This document shows, piece after piece, positions 43,175-51,129 of a stretch of DNA of 64,000 nt. The stretch is from Hymenobacter negativus (GTDB lineage Bacteria > Bacteroidota > Bacteroidia > Cytophagales > Hymenobacteraceae). The position numbers and the translations under genes were made by a program. The notes beneath the pieces were generated by a model. That model was not told the origin of the DNA and made no database searches. It saw only the letters and a program-made list of their open reading frames with translations. The stretch covers positions 186,001 through 250,000 of the forward strand of contig NZ_JAGETZ010000002.1 of NCBI RefSeq assembly GCF_017571495.1. Reading direction: 5' to 3'. Every line of letters starts with the position of its first letter. Within the stretch, counting starts at the first letter, position 1.

Positions 43175-43561
43175 ATGCCACATCAGGGCGAAATCCTTCA
43201 GGAAGCTATCAAAAACAGCGGTATTTCCATTACGCGTATCGTGGAGGAGCTCGGTATTACACGCCCAACCATATACCGTAAATTTAAAGATGAAACACTT
43301 GATTACGGTTTTGTAAAAAAAGTTGGAGAAATAATAAATCATGATTTCTCAACGGATTTTACAGTTGTACAACAATCCGCAATTCCGTTTGTAACATCTT
43401 CGCCTCGTCCTGTTGTTACAAATAGTGTTACACCACGTGTATCATTACCATTAAATGCTGATTTAGATGCTTCTAAGCAGTTGTTAGTACTCCAAACCAA
43501 GTACATCGCACTTCTAGAAGCCTATAATGACCTTCTCTTAAAAGTGTATGGCCCTAAGTAA
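43175..43561 (+). CDS. Helix-turn-helix DNA-binding protein, AT-rich
   Basis: 128 aa. The N-terminal 50 residues hold a helix-turn-helix: GEILQEAIKNSGISITRIVEELGITRPTIYRKFKD, resembling phage-repressor or Fis-type HTH. The middle is a Ser/Thr/Pro/Val-rich linker and the end a helix (SKQLLVLQTKYIALLEAYNDLLLKVYG) likely to dimerise. The gene and its upstream region are far more AT-rich than neighbours, suggesting acquisition. TGTTACA words recur inside the linker codons. An exact parS palindrome begins at its stop codon. Targets are unknown; autoregulation is an inference. Confidence 0.72.
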   Translation: MPHQGEILQEAIKNSGISITRIVEELGITRPTIYRKFKDETLDYGFVKKVGEIINHDFSTDFTVVQQSAIPFVTSSPRPVVTNSVTPRVSLPLNADLDASKQLLVLQTKYIALLEAYNDLLLKVYGPK

Positions 43562-43591
43562 CAAAAATGTTCCACGTGAAACATTTTTGTT
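43560..43591. terminator. 32-bp palindrome overlapping the HTH stop codon
   Basis: Arms AACAAAAATGTT and AACATTTTTGTT flank CCACGTGA; only one base pair is mismatched. The T5 stretch allows termination in either direction. parS sits at its centre. Confidence 0.7.
43568..43583. promoter_or_regulatory. parS site, exact consensus match
   Basis: TGTTCCACGTGAAACA matches TGTTNCACGTGAAACA at every defined position. It is intergenic. It should bind ParB and mark the origin region for segregation. Confidence 0.85.
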
Positions 43592-44077
43592 CCCTTTATA
43601 TCTCTGAAATTGACAGCTCAATTAGATGTGCAGAAATGCTAAATTGAGATGCATAAAATGGATAGAGCTCCGCATTTGGAGTCATAAGCCCGGAGTATGG
43701 ATTCACACTTGGTGAGTGGTATGATTGCAACCATCCCACCGCGCGCCGAGTGAAAGCGCTTCGGTCTGCCATAAAATATTTTGCCCGATGATAAGAGATG
43801 TATTCTCAACTGGAGCGACTAGCAGTGCCGACTTCGCCCGAATCTATGACATTAGAGGTTGTCGGCAACGGTATTCGAGTATTGTACGCGCCAATCGCTA
43901 AACAACTCTGTGGAATCGAGTAGGAGGGAGGATTGGCCTTAGAGTAAAAACTTCCTCTTACTTTCTTCCTCAACAAGCAGAAGATTCCCGCGCCTTGATG
44001 TGCAAGTGCACAGGTTCGCCTGCTTATCTATCCAGCAAGCTGGACAGATGAGCAGGCAGTGAGAGGACCGATAAGTG
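43592..44077. other. 486-bp stretch without a recognised gene
   Basis: No supported ORF, tRNA fold or known RNA was recognised. It contains one imperfect 17-bp hairpin (CCTGCTTATCTATCCAG against CTGGACAGATGAGCAGG, about 44021-44063) near the 3' end of the minus-strand DUF721 gene, which could act as its terminator. Confidence 0.5.
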
Positions 44078-44389
44078 CTACAGAAAAATTACTTCGTGAA
44101 CTACCGTCTCGCCCACTTCGGCATTGATGAGTTCAGCTACTCGCGTTTTAGCCATTAGCAACTCATGCTTGAGCGGGGCTGAGCTAAGGCGTACGAAGAG
44201 CCGCCCTTTGTTGACATAGACCTCCTGTGTTTTTAGTGCCACTGCTTTCCCCATTACCCGCTCCCAACTGGAAACGACTGTGACCTCATTAAGCTTGCCC
44301 TGTAGGCGGTAGGCGCGTACCAAGGCTTCAAGGCCTTCCTTCAGCGGAATAATGTCGCCGGAACGAGAGGGAGTAGTGGGCTTTTTCAC
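44078..44389 (-). CDS. DUF721 family protein, DciA-like
   Basis: 103 aa. It matches DUF721: LKEGLEALVRAYRLQGKLNEVTVVSSWERVMGKAVALKT and then the beta part GRLFVRLSSAPLKHELLMAKTRVAELINAEVG. DciA, the DnaB helicase loader/operator of many bacteria, contains this domain; this short form could play that role, but this is inferred from the family. It follows recF by 72 bp and has its own -7 box. Confidence 0.82.
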   Translation of the reverse strand: MKKPTTPSRSGDIIPLKEGLEALVRAYRLQGKLNEVTVVSSWERVMGKAVALKTQEVYVNKGRLFVRLSSAPLKHELLMAKTRVAELINAEVGETVVHEVIFL

Positions 44390-44440
44390 AGGGAAGTTGA
44401 CTCAGAAAACCACGCAGAGGAAGTGGCTGTTTCTAGAATA

Positions 44441-44448
44441 CAAAGGTA
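44441..44448 (-). promoter_or_regulatory. Bacteroidota -7 box TACCTTTG (minus strand)
   Basis: CAAAGGTA on the plus strand, between recF and the DUF721 gene, 52 bp from the latter's start. Confidence 0.55.
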
Positions 44449-44461
44449 ATCCCTGGCCTGC

Positions 44462-45574
44462 CTAAACAGGTGCTACTGTACCGTCCTGAACCCGGAATCG
44501 GGAGATGGGAACCGTTACCCGAGCAAGGGCTTGGTCGGTGCGTTCCAGGTTGGTGTCGGTGAGGAAAACCTGGCCGAATGTTTCATCGGCTACCAGTTCG
44601 AGAAGGCGAGCAATACGCTTATCGTCGAGGCGGTCGAAAATATCATCGAGCAGGAGCAAGGGCTTGTGCTGCTGCTTGGCGGCTAGCATTTCAAACTGGG
44701 CCAGCTTGAGGGCAATAGCAAAAGACTTTTGCTGGCCTTGCGAAGCATGCGTTTTGACTGGCTGCTCGCCCATCAAGAATACGAAGTCGTCGCGGTGCGA
44801 ACCGGTGGTGCTACGTTGCAAGGCAAAGTCCCGTCGCTCGTTCATGCGCAGCAGTTGGGCAAAGTCGGCACCGAGAAGCTGCGTCTTGTAGGAGAGCGTT
44901 ACTTCTTCGCGGCCATCGGCCAGTTGCTGGTAATGGCGCTGAAAGATGGGTACGTATTCCTCCAAAAATGCCGCACGGAGCAAGGTGAGCTGCTCGCCTA
45001 GTGGAGCAAGCTGCTCATCAAGAGCCAAAAGATAGTCGCGGTCGAACCCGTGGGAGGGACGGTCGCCTTGCTTGAGCACAGCGTTGCGCTGACGCAGCAG
45101 CGCATTGTAAGAAATAAGCAATTCCAGAAATGCGTGGTCGAGCTGGGCCATAAGGCTATCGAAATACTTGCGTCGCTCCTCGCTGCCCTGGCGAATAAGG
45201 TCAGTGTCGTAAGGCGAAATCAACACGGCGGGGTAACGACCAATGTGGTCGGCCATGCGCTCATAAGGTTGCTTGTCGTGGGTAACGGTCTTTTTCTGAC
45301 CTTGCCGCAGACTAACCTGGATGGTTTCGCGCTCAGATGCTGATTCTGATGAAAAATTTCCTTTAACTACAAAGAAATCAGCTCCTTGCTTTATGCAAAG
45401 GGCGTCGGACGATGTAATGGCGCTTTTTGTGAGCGACAGGTAGTGGATGGCGTCGAGCAGGTTGGTTTTACCGCTCCCATTGTCGCCGATGAAGCAATTT
45501 AGTCCCGGTGATAAACGCAGAGCCGCATCATCATAATTCTTAAAAAAAAGCAACTGTAGGGAGTCAAGCGTCAT
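44462..45574 (-). CDS. recF: DNA replication and repair protein RecF
   Basis: 370 aa from the ATG at 45574. It is an SMC-like ATPase that loads RecA at gaps via RecOR. Walker A is GDNGSGKTN (residues 30-38), the family signature is near SQGQQKSFAIALKLAQFEM, and Walker B is LLLLDDIFDRLDD. The length is typical. recF is often near oriC and dnaA, and here lies about 28 kb from the candidate oriC. It is divergent from pdhA. Confidence 0.96.
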   Translation of the reverse strand: MTLDSLQLLFFKNYDDAALRLSPGLNCFIGDNGSGKTNLLDAIHYLSLTKSAITSSDALCIKQGADFFVVKGNFSSESASERETIQVSLRQGQKKTVTHDKQPYERMADHIGRYPAVLISPYDTDLIRQGSEERRKYFDSLMAQLDHAFLELLISYNALLRQRNAVLKQGDRPSHGFDRDYLLALDEQLAPLGEQLTLLRAAFLEEYVPIFQRHYQQLADGREEVTLSYKTQLLGADFAQLLRMNERRDFALQRSTTGSHRDDFVFLMGEQPVKTHASQGQQKSFAIALKLAQFEMLAAKQQHKPLLLLDDIFDRLDDKRIARLLELVADETFGQVFLTDTNLERTDQALARVTVPISRFRVQDGTVAPV

Positions 45575-45648
45575 AAGGTTCGGTATTGCCAGCAGTTTTA
45601 CGTAATTTCGCCCTCCCAACGCGAAATAATTCTTTCCTTTAACGTGCT

Positions 45649-46842
45649 ATGGCGGATACGAAAGTAAAAGCTGCTCCCAAAAAATCGACGGCCGCAAAGG
45701 CTTCCACTGGCGCGGCTGCGAAAGCAACCAAAGCGACCAAAGGAAAAAGCAATGGTGTAGAAACCATCGCTCAGCCCGACCCCGTACTGCCTGGTACCGA
45801 TAAGCCGAATGCGGCTGCATCGGGCAGCGACACGCCCACGCCTGAGGCTACGCAGCCCTCGTTTCCGAAGGAGACGTACCTGCAGTGGTACGAGCAGATG
45901 CAACTCATGCGCAAGTTTGAGGACAAAGCTGGGCAACTCTACGGGCAGCAGAAGATTAAAGGTTTCTGCCACCTCTATATTGGCCAAGAGGCCTGCGTAG
46001 CCGGTGCCGTGTCGGCACTGGAAAAAGGTGACAAATACATTACTGCTTACCGTGACCACGCCCACCCACTGGCGCTGGGCACTTCGCCCAATGCCGTGAT
46101 GGCCGAGTTGTTTGCCAAAGCCACCGGCTGCTCAAAAGGCAAAGGCGGTTCGATGCACATGTTCGACAAAGAAGTTGGTTTCATGGGCGGCCACGGCATC
46201 GTGGGCGGCCAGGTGCCGATGGGCGCAGGTATTGCCTTCGCTGAGAAGTATAACAAGACCGGTAAGCTCTGCATCTGCTCGATGGGCGATGGCGCGGTGC
46301 GCCAGGGTGCTTTGCACGAAGCCTTCAACATGGCCATGCTCTGGAAGCTGCCCGTGATTTTCGTGATTGAGAACAACGGCTATGCCATGGGCACGTCGGT
46401 GGCTCGCACCTCGAATGTGACGGACCTCTACAAGATTGGCCTGAGCTACGACATGCCTTCGGAGCCGGTGAACGGTATGCGCGTTGAAGACGTGCATGAA
46501 GCCGTAGCCCGTGCCGCCGAGCGTGCCCGTGCCGGCGAAGGCCCCACGCTGCTCGAATTCAAAACGTACCGCTACAAGGGACACTCGATGAGCGACCCGG
46601 CCAAGTACCGCACCAAGGAAGAACTGGAAGACTACCGCCACCGCGACGCCATCGAAGGCGTACGCCACACCATCCTCACGAACAACATGGCAACCGAGGC
46701 AGACCTTGAAGTCATTGACGAGCGCGTGAAGGCCCAGGTAGCCGAGTCGGTAGAATTTGCAGAGAACTCGCCTTACCCGACGCCTGATGAGCTGTACAAA
46801 GACGTGTACGTGCAGGCTGACTATCCCTACATCCACGACTAA
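45649..46842 (+). CDS. pdhA: Pyruvate dehydrogenase E1 component, alpha subunit
   Basis: 397 aa. It is the thiamine-diphosphate-dependent subunit that decarboxylates pyruvate with an E1-beta partner, which is not adjacent here. The ThDP motif is GDGAVRQGALHEAFNMAM...VIENNGYAMGTS. The phosphorylation-loop-like YRYKGHSMSDPAKYR and GGSMHMFDKEVGFMGGHGIVGGQVP are typical. The catalytic domain begins near residue 75. Before it lies an Ala/Lys-rich then Pro/Thr-rich extension that is unusual for bacterial E1-alpha. Confidence 0.94.
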   Translation: MADTKVKAAPKKSTAAKASTGAAAKATKATKGKSNGVETIAQPDPVLPGTDKPNAAASGSDTPTPEATQPSFPKETYLQWYEQMQLMRKFEDKAGQLYGQQKIKGFCHLYIGQEACVAGAVSALEKGDKYITAYRDHAHPLALGTSPNAVMAELFAKATGCSKGKGGSMHMFDKEVGFMGGHGIVGGQVPMGAGIAFAEKYNKTGKLCICSMGDGAVRQGALHEAFNMAMLWKLPVIFVIENNGYAMGTSVARTSNVTDLYKIGLSYDMPSEPVNGMRVEDVHEAVARAAERARAGEGPTLLEFKTYRYKGHSMSDPAKYRTKEELEDYRHRDAIEGVRHTILTNNMATEADLEVIDERVKAQVAESVEFAENSPYPTPDELYKDVYVQADYPYIHD

Positions 46843-46910
46843 TTTAATATGGCCCGCTGGGCTCAGTCCGAACTTGTGCGCAGGTCCTGATTGTTGAAAT
46901 ACCTCCTATA

Positions 46911-47684
46911 ATGTCGAAGATTCCATACACTGGCAAAAGCCAGCAGGCCCGTCAGGGGCAGCAAGTAACCCAGAACGTACCAGTAGACCCACTGGCCCCG
47001 GCTGAAGAGTTTGTGCCGTCTGAAAACCCGCTTTTGGAAGACCCAGACGCGCTGGCGGCCCGCCTGGCTGAGTCGGAGGATTTCGTGCGCAACAACCGCA
47101 ACATCCTGCTGGGCATCCTAGCGGTGGTGGTGCTGGCAGTAGTAGGCGGCTTCGGCTTCTACACCTGGCGCAACCAGCAGGACCAAAAAGCGCAGGCCAG
47201 CATGTTCCGTGCCGTGAACAACTGGGAAGCCGACTCGCTTAATAAAGCCGTCAAAGGCGATGGCAAGGCTCCTGGCTTGACCACTGTAGCCAATGAGTAT
47301 GGCAACACCAAGGCCGGCAACCTCGCCAACTTCTACGCGGGTGTGGCTTCGCTCAAGCAAGGCAAATACCAAGCGGCCCTCGATTACCTCGAAGAATTCA
47401 GCTCGGACGACTACCTCGTGCAGAGCCGTGCCTACTCGCTGATGGGCGACGCCCAGATGGAGCTCAACAAGCCCAAAGAAGCCGCCGACCTCTACGCCAA
47501 AGCCGCCGACCACAACGCCAACGAGTATTTCTCGCCCGGCTACCTGCTGAAGGAAGCTGTGGCCCGTGAAGCGGCTAAGGACAACGAAGGGGCGCTGAAA
47601 GCCTACGACCGCATCATCAACGAGTACCCCACGGCCCAGGAAGTATCGGAAGCTCGCCAGTACAAAGCCAAGCTCGAAAAATAA
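46911..47684 (+). CDS. TPR protein with one membrane helix (YfgM-like)
   Basis: 257 aa. A polar N-terminus is followed by one membrane helix (residues 64-85, ILLGILAVVVLAVVGGFGFY) and a periplasm-facing helical repeat domain. Units such as ANFYAGVASLKQGKYQAALDYLEEF, RAYSLMGDAQMELNKPKEAADLYAKA and EGALKAYDRIINEYP are TPRs. It resembles YfgM-type proteins linked to the Sec machinery and periplasmic chaperones; that role is an inference. It is followed by ribH, separated by a terminator. Confidence 0.82.
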   Translation: MSKIPYTGKSQQARQGQQVTQNVPVDPLAPAEEFVPSENPLLEDPDALAARLAESEDFVRNNRNILLGILAVVVLAVVGGFGFYTWRNQQDQKAQASMFRAVNNWEADSLNKAVKGDGKAPGLTTVANEYGNTKAGNLANFYAGVASLKQGKYQAALDYLEEFSSDDYLVQSRAYSLMGDAQMELNKPKEAADLYAKAADHNANEYFSPGYLLKEAVAREAAKDNEGALKAYDRIINEYPTAQEVSEARQYKAKLEK

Positions 47685-47706
47685 TTCGCGGCTTCTCACC
47701 GAAAAT

Positions 47707-47744
47707 AAATTGCGCTTCTCCAACTGGGGGAGCGCAATTTTTTT
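47707..47744 (+). terminator. Hairpin terminator
   Basis: Stem AAATTGCGCT with AGCGCAATTT and a T-run, after the TPR gene. Confidence 0.88.
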
Positions 47745-47803
47745 GGTGTTGTCACGTGAAGATTATGAAATTGGAAAGCATCGAAAGCGACGAAGCCTAA
47801 GTG

Positions 47804-47811
47804 TAATTTTG
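47804..47811 (+). promoter_or_regulatory. Bacteroidota -7 box TAATTTTG
   Basis: It matches TAnnTTTG, 54 bp before the ribH start at 47866. No FMN riboswitch was recognised in the leader. Confidence 0.6.
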
Positions 47812-47865
47812 GGCCGCGCAAACAAATCAGCGCAATCAAGGCTAGTACAGCGAAAAACAGGATTC

Positions 47866-48342
47866 ATGGCAACTTCCCTTCAAAATCTGAGCGAGTATGA
47901 CGCTTCTACTTTTATTGACATCAGCGAGAAACGCTTTGGGCTGGTAGTCGCCGAATGGAACCGGGAGATTACCGACGTGCTAAGCGCCGGCGCCTACGAC
48001 ACGCTACTGAAGCACGGAGCCGTGGCTGAAAATATCTTCCGCAATACCGTGCCCGGTAGCTTCGAATTAACGCTAGGGGCTCAGTTTCTGGCCCAGCACG
48101 ACGAGATTGACGCCGTCATCTGCTTGGGCGTAGTCATTCAGGGCGAAACCAAGCACGACGACTACATCTGCCACGCCGTGGCGCAGGGCATTACGCAGGT
48201 GGGTTTAAAATTTAACAAACCAGTCATTTTTGGATTGGTGACCACCAATACCCTAGAACAGGCTTGGGACCGGGCAGGCGGCAAACACGGCAATAAAGGC
48301 GTGGAAGCGACTGTGGCTGCGATTCAAATGCTAGGTTTTTAG
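47866..48342 (+). CDS. ribH: 6,7-dimethyl-8-ribityllumazine synthase
   Basis: 158 aa from the ATG at 47866; the frame is open to 47710 but a terminator and a -7 box lie in that stretch. It is the penultimate enzyme of riboflavin synthesis. Signatures: FGLVVAEWNREITDVLSAGAYDTL, VPGSFELTLGAQFL and CLGVVIQGETKHDDYICHAVAQGI (with the catalytic His). FGLVTTNTLEQAWDRAGGKHGNKG is the C-terminal block. It stands alone; other rib genes are not present. Confidence 0.96.
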   Translation: MATSLQNLSEYDASTFIDISEKRFGLVVAEWNREITDVLSAGAYDTLLKHGAVAENIFRNTVPGSFELTLGAQFLAQHDEIDAVICLGVVIQGETKHDDYICHAVAQGITQVGLKFNKPVIFGLVTTNTLEQAWDRAGGKHGNKGVEATVAAIQMLGF

Positions 48343-48370
48343 TAAAAAAGGAAAAGCGGCTCGAAAGCCA

Positions 48371-48378
48371 TAACTTTG
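48371..48378 (+). promoter_or_regulatory. Bacteroidota -7 box TAACTTTG
   Basis: It matches TAnnTTTG 139 bp before the DksA-like start. This implies an unusually long leader, with two small hairpins (CCTGC...GCAGG about 48436-48456; TTGCC-AAGG-GGCAA about 48465-48478). Confidence 0.6.
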
Positions 48379-48517
48379 CACCCGCAAAAACCAGCACACA
48401 ACGGCTTTAGTCTGAGGTAGCAGAAGCTTTTAAACCCTGCCAAACCATTTAGCAGGCATCGGCGTTGCCAAGGGGCAATTCCTTCACATCATTTCGCAGC
48501 CCTTTTTTACCCATTCA

Positions 48518-48901
48518 ATGAACGACGACAACATTCGCTATTCCCGGGAGGACTTGAATGAGTTCGACCAGATTATCCAGGAAAAGCTGACGGCGGCCCG
48601 CAAGGAACTGTCCTTTATCAAGGAAACCCTGAACCGTAGCAACGACACGGGCACGGATACCACCGCTTCATCGGCCAAAGTGCTGGAAGACGGCGCTGAC
48701 ACTGCTGAGAAAGAAAGCATGAACCAGTTGGCTTCGCGCCAGATGAAGTTCATCCAGCAGCTTGAAAACGCTCAGATTCGTATCAAGAACGGCACCTACG
48801 GTGTATGCATCGGCACCGGCAAGCTCATTCCAAAAGAGCGCCTGCGGGCTGTGCCTCACACCCAGCATTCGATTGAAGCCAAAATGGCGCGGCGCGACTA
48901 G
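48518..48901 (+). CDS. DksA/TraR-like protein without zinc ligands
   Basis: 127 aa. The N-terminal coiled coil (LNEFDQIIQEKLTAARKELSFIKETL) and central acidic tip (LEDGADTAEKESMNQLASRQMKFIQQLENAQIRIKNGTYGVC) are DksA-like. The end reads IGTGKLIPKERLRAVPHTQHSIEAK as in DksA, but only one Cys remains where a CxxC...CxxC zinc finger is expected; this form is usual in Bacteroidota. DksA proteins enter the RNA polymerase secondary channel and work with ppGpp. The role here is inferred by family. Confidence 0.85.
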   Translation: MNDDNIRYSREDLNEFDQIIQEKLTAARKELSFIKETLNRSNDTGTDTTASSAKVLEDGADTAEKESMNQLASRQMKFIQQLENAQIRIKNGTYGVCIGTGKLIPKERLRAVPHTQHSIEAKMARRD

Positions 48902-48917
48902 CACCGGCGTAGTTGGC

Positions 48918-49007
48918 GTAGTCGGTATTGAGTAATCAGTAGTCAGAATGATTTTTTGGTTGGCTGTGTTCAACCCGTCTGACTATCGATTACCCAATAC
49001 CGACTAC
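48918..49007. repeat. Imperfect inverted repeat with 13-bp perfect outer arms
   Basis: GTAGTCGGTATTG (48918-48930) and its complement (48995-49007); the inner arms also match imperfectly (GTAATC/GATTAC, AGTCAGA/TCTGACT). It lies between the DksA-like gene and the pseudouridine synthase gene. Confidence 0.75.
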
Positions 49008-49055
49008 TTTTTTTTAACCTGTACCGTAGCGATACGGCACGCAACTTTTCTCCCC

Positions 49056-51038
49056 ATGGGCAAGAAACATTTTTCAGAAGATAAGGCGGACCGTCGCGGC
49101 GGCCGTAATGTCGGTGGTCCCGGTGGCTTTGGCGGCGGTGCTGCCAGCCGAGGCGGTGAGCGCGGCAGCGACCGTGGCAATAGCTACGGCAATGGCCGCC
49201 CAGCCTCAAACGGAGCCTTTGGGCGTCCGGCTACCAATGGCGCTTTTGGGCGGCCCTCGAATGGCGCATTTGGTGGCGGCAAGAAATTCGGCGATGGGGA
49301 GAAGCGCCCGTATGGCAGCAGCTACGGTGGCGGTAGCCGCGAAGGTGGTAGCGGCTTTGGCGGCAAGAGCTTCGGAAGCAAAGAATATGGCCAGCGCGAG
49401 CAGGGCGGTTTCCGTCCCGGTAACGACCGGCCGTATGAGCGCCGCGACGACCGGCCCAGCGTAGGCAAGGAGCAGCGCACGGGCACCAGCTACGGCCGCA
49501 CGGCTACCCCGCGCCCTGAGCGTAGCAGCTTCGGTAGCAACCGGAACGAGCAGCGCGGCCCCTCGGCCAACTCGGACCGGCCCATACGTCCCTATCAGCC
49601 CAAGGAAAACTGGAGTGGCCAGCCCTACCGTCGCGACGGCGAGAAGGCCGTGCCCCGAGGCGAGCCTGGCGAGCGCAACCGTAAATTTCAGAAGCAAAAC
49701 CCCTTCGAGCCGACCGAAAACAGTACCCCACGCACGGGCGGCAGCTTCGGCCGCAGCACACCGCGCGAACCGGAAAATTTTGACCGTAACGCTGAGCGTG
49801 GCGAGGAACGCGGCCCCAACCGGCCCATCCGGTCGGCCCGCCCATTTGAGGCGAACCCGCCACAGCCGCGGGAAGAGCGTGGCGAGCGCCCGGCCTATAG
49901 CCGTGAGCGTACCGACGCCGGCGACGCTGATTACCGTGCCGACCAAGCTGCTTTTGGCCGGAAGTTTACGCCTGGTGCTTTTGGTCGCCGCGATGGTGCT
50001 CCGGGCACCAGCCGCAGCACTGGCGAGCGCCCCGGCAGCTATGAGAAGCGTGGTCCCAAAGAGAAATGGGCGCCGGCCCCCGGCAGCTTTGCCGAGCGCC
50101 GCGAATTGCTGAAGGCTCAGGAGCGGAGCGTACGCCGCTCGGGCACGGGCTACGGCAGCGCTGTAGATAAGCCTCGCCCGGCGCGTCCGGTAGTGCAGGA
50201 AAACCGCGCCGACAAGCCCCGCTACGGTGAGAAGCCCGGCGAAGCTCCCGACTATAAAAATCTCAAACACTACGAGCAGGACAAAAATCGGGGCAACAAG
50301 CGCCGCCGCGAAGAAGAGGACTTTGGCACGGACGAAACGCGCCTGAACCGCTACATCGCCAACGCCGGCATTTGCTCGCGCCGCGAGGCTGATGCACTAA
50401 TTGCAGCCGGCGAAATCCGGGTGAACGGCGAAGTGGTAACGGAAATGGGCTACAAAGTGCAGCCCGAAGACACCGTGCAGTACGGCAAAACCAACCTCAA
50501 CCGGGAGAAGTCGGTGTACGTGCTGCTGAACAAGCCGAAGGATTTCATTACGACCACGGAAGACCCCGAAGGTCGTCGCACGGTGATGGACTTAGTGGCC
50601 AGTGCTTCGAAGGAACGCATCTTCCCGGTGGGCCGCCTCGACCGCAATACAACCGGCCTACTGCTTTTCACCAACGATGGGGAAGTGGCACAGAAGCTGT
50701 CGCATCCTTCGCATCAGAACAAAAAAATCTACCAGGTTGAGCTAAGCCAGCCTCTGACCGAAGATGACCTGCGCAAAATTTCGGAAGGTCTGGAGCTGGA
50801 AGACGGCAAAGCCGTGGTCGATGATGTGGCTGTAGTGGCTGGCAACGCGCACTTCGTGGGCATCGAAATCCACATTGGCCGCAACCGCATTGTGCGCCGC
50901 ATTTTCGAGCACCTCGGCTACGAAGTGGTGGCCCTGGACCGCGTGCAGTATGCCGGCCTCACCAAGAAGGACCTGCCCCGTGGCAAATGGCGCTTCCTAA
51001 GCGAGCAAGAGGTTATTCGTCTGAAATACTTCCTGTAG
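49056..51038 (+). CDS. RsuA/RluB-type pseudouridine synthase with long disordered N-terminus
   Basis: 660 aa from the ATG at 49056. Residues 1 to about 420 are low-complexity, rich in Gly, Arg, Asn, Ser and Pro (for example FGRPATNGAFGRPSNGAFGG), with no fold expected. The last 240 residues are a complete S4 domain (RLNRYIANAGICSRREADALIAAGEIRVNG) and pseudouridine synthase domain. The catalytic Asp is in GRLDRNTTGLLLFTNDG, and KIYQVELSQPL and NRIVRRIFEHLGYEVVALDRVQYAGL follow. It modifies uridine in 23S (or 16S) rRNA. The long N-terminus might bind RNA or form condensates, which is inference. Confidence 0.9.
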   Translation: MGKKHFSEDKADRRGGRNVGGPGGFGGGAASRGGERGSDRGNSYGNGRPASNGAFGRPATNGAFGRPSNGAFGGGKKFGDGEKRPYGSSYGGGSREGGSGFGGKSFGSKEYGQREQGGFRPGNDRPYERRDDRPSVGKEQRTGTSYGRTATPRPERSSFGSNRNEQRGPSANSDRPIRPYQPKENWSGQPYRRDGEKAVPRGEPGERNRKFQKQNPFEPTENSTPRTGGSFGRSTPREPENFDRNAERGEERGPNRPIRSARPFEANPPQPREERGERPAYSRERTDAGDADYRADQAAFGRKFTPGAFGRRDGAPGTSRSTGERPGSYEKRGPKEKWAPAPGSFAERRELLKAQERSVRRSGTGYGSAVDKPRPARPVVQENRADKPRYGEKPGEAPDYKNLKHYEQDKNRGNKRRREEEDFGTDETRLNRYIANAGICSRREADALIAAGEIRVNGEVVTEMGYKVQPEDTVQYGKTNLNREKSVYVLLNKPKDFITTTEDPEGRRTVMDLVASASKERIFPVGRLDRNTTGLLLFTNDGEVAQKLSHPSHQNKKIYQVELSQPLTEDDLRKISEGLELEDGKAVVDDVAVVAGNAHFVGIEIHIGRNRIVRRIFEHLGYEVVALDRVQYAGLTKKDLPRGKWRFLSEQEVIRLKYFL

Positions 51039-51042
51039 TAGG

Positions 51043-51117
51043 AATGAGGAATAAAGAATGAGGAATGAAGAATTGGCACGTCCGCCGTTTTCCATTCCTC
51101 ATTCTTTGTTCCTCATT
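51043..51117. repeat. 25-bp inverted repeat of GAGGAAT words
   Basis: Arms 51043-51067 (AATGAGGAATAAAGAATGAG...) and 51093-51117 match with one mismatch. It lies between the pseudouridine synthase and coaX. The ATG at 51058 lies within it and is not taken as the coaX start. Confidence 0.82.
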
Positions 51118-51129
51118 CTTCATTTAAGC

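Noticed and set aside
47747..47762. CACGTG with AAGA flank near the ribH promoter
   Set aside because: Only the six-base core fits parS; three of the four defined left-flank bases differ.
51058..51129. Longer coaX start at 51058
   Set aside because: The extra 24 residues are encoded by the inverted repeat, and the family core starts at MRTLALDIGNT.
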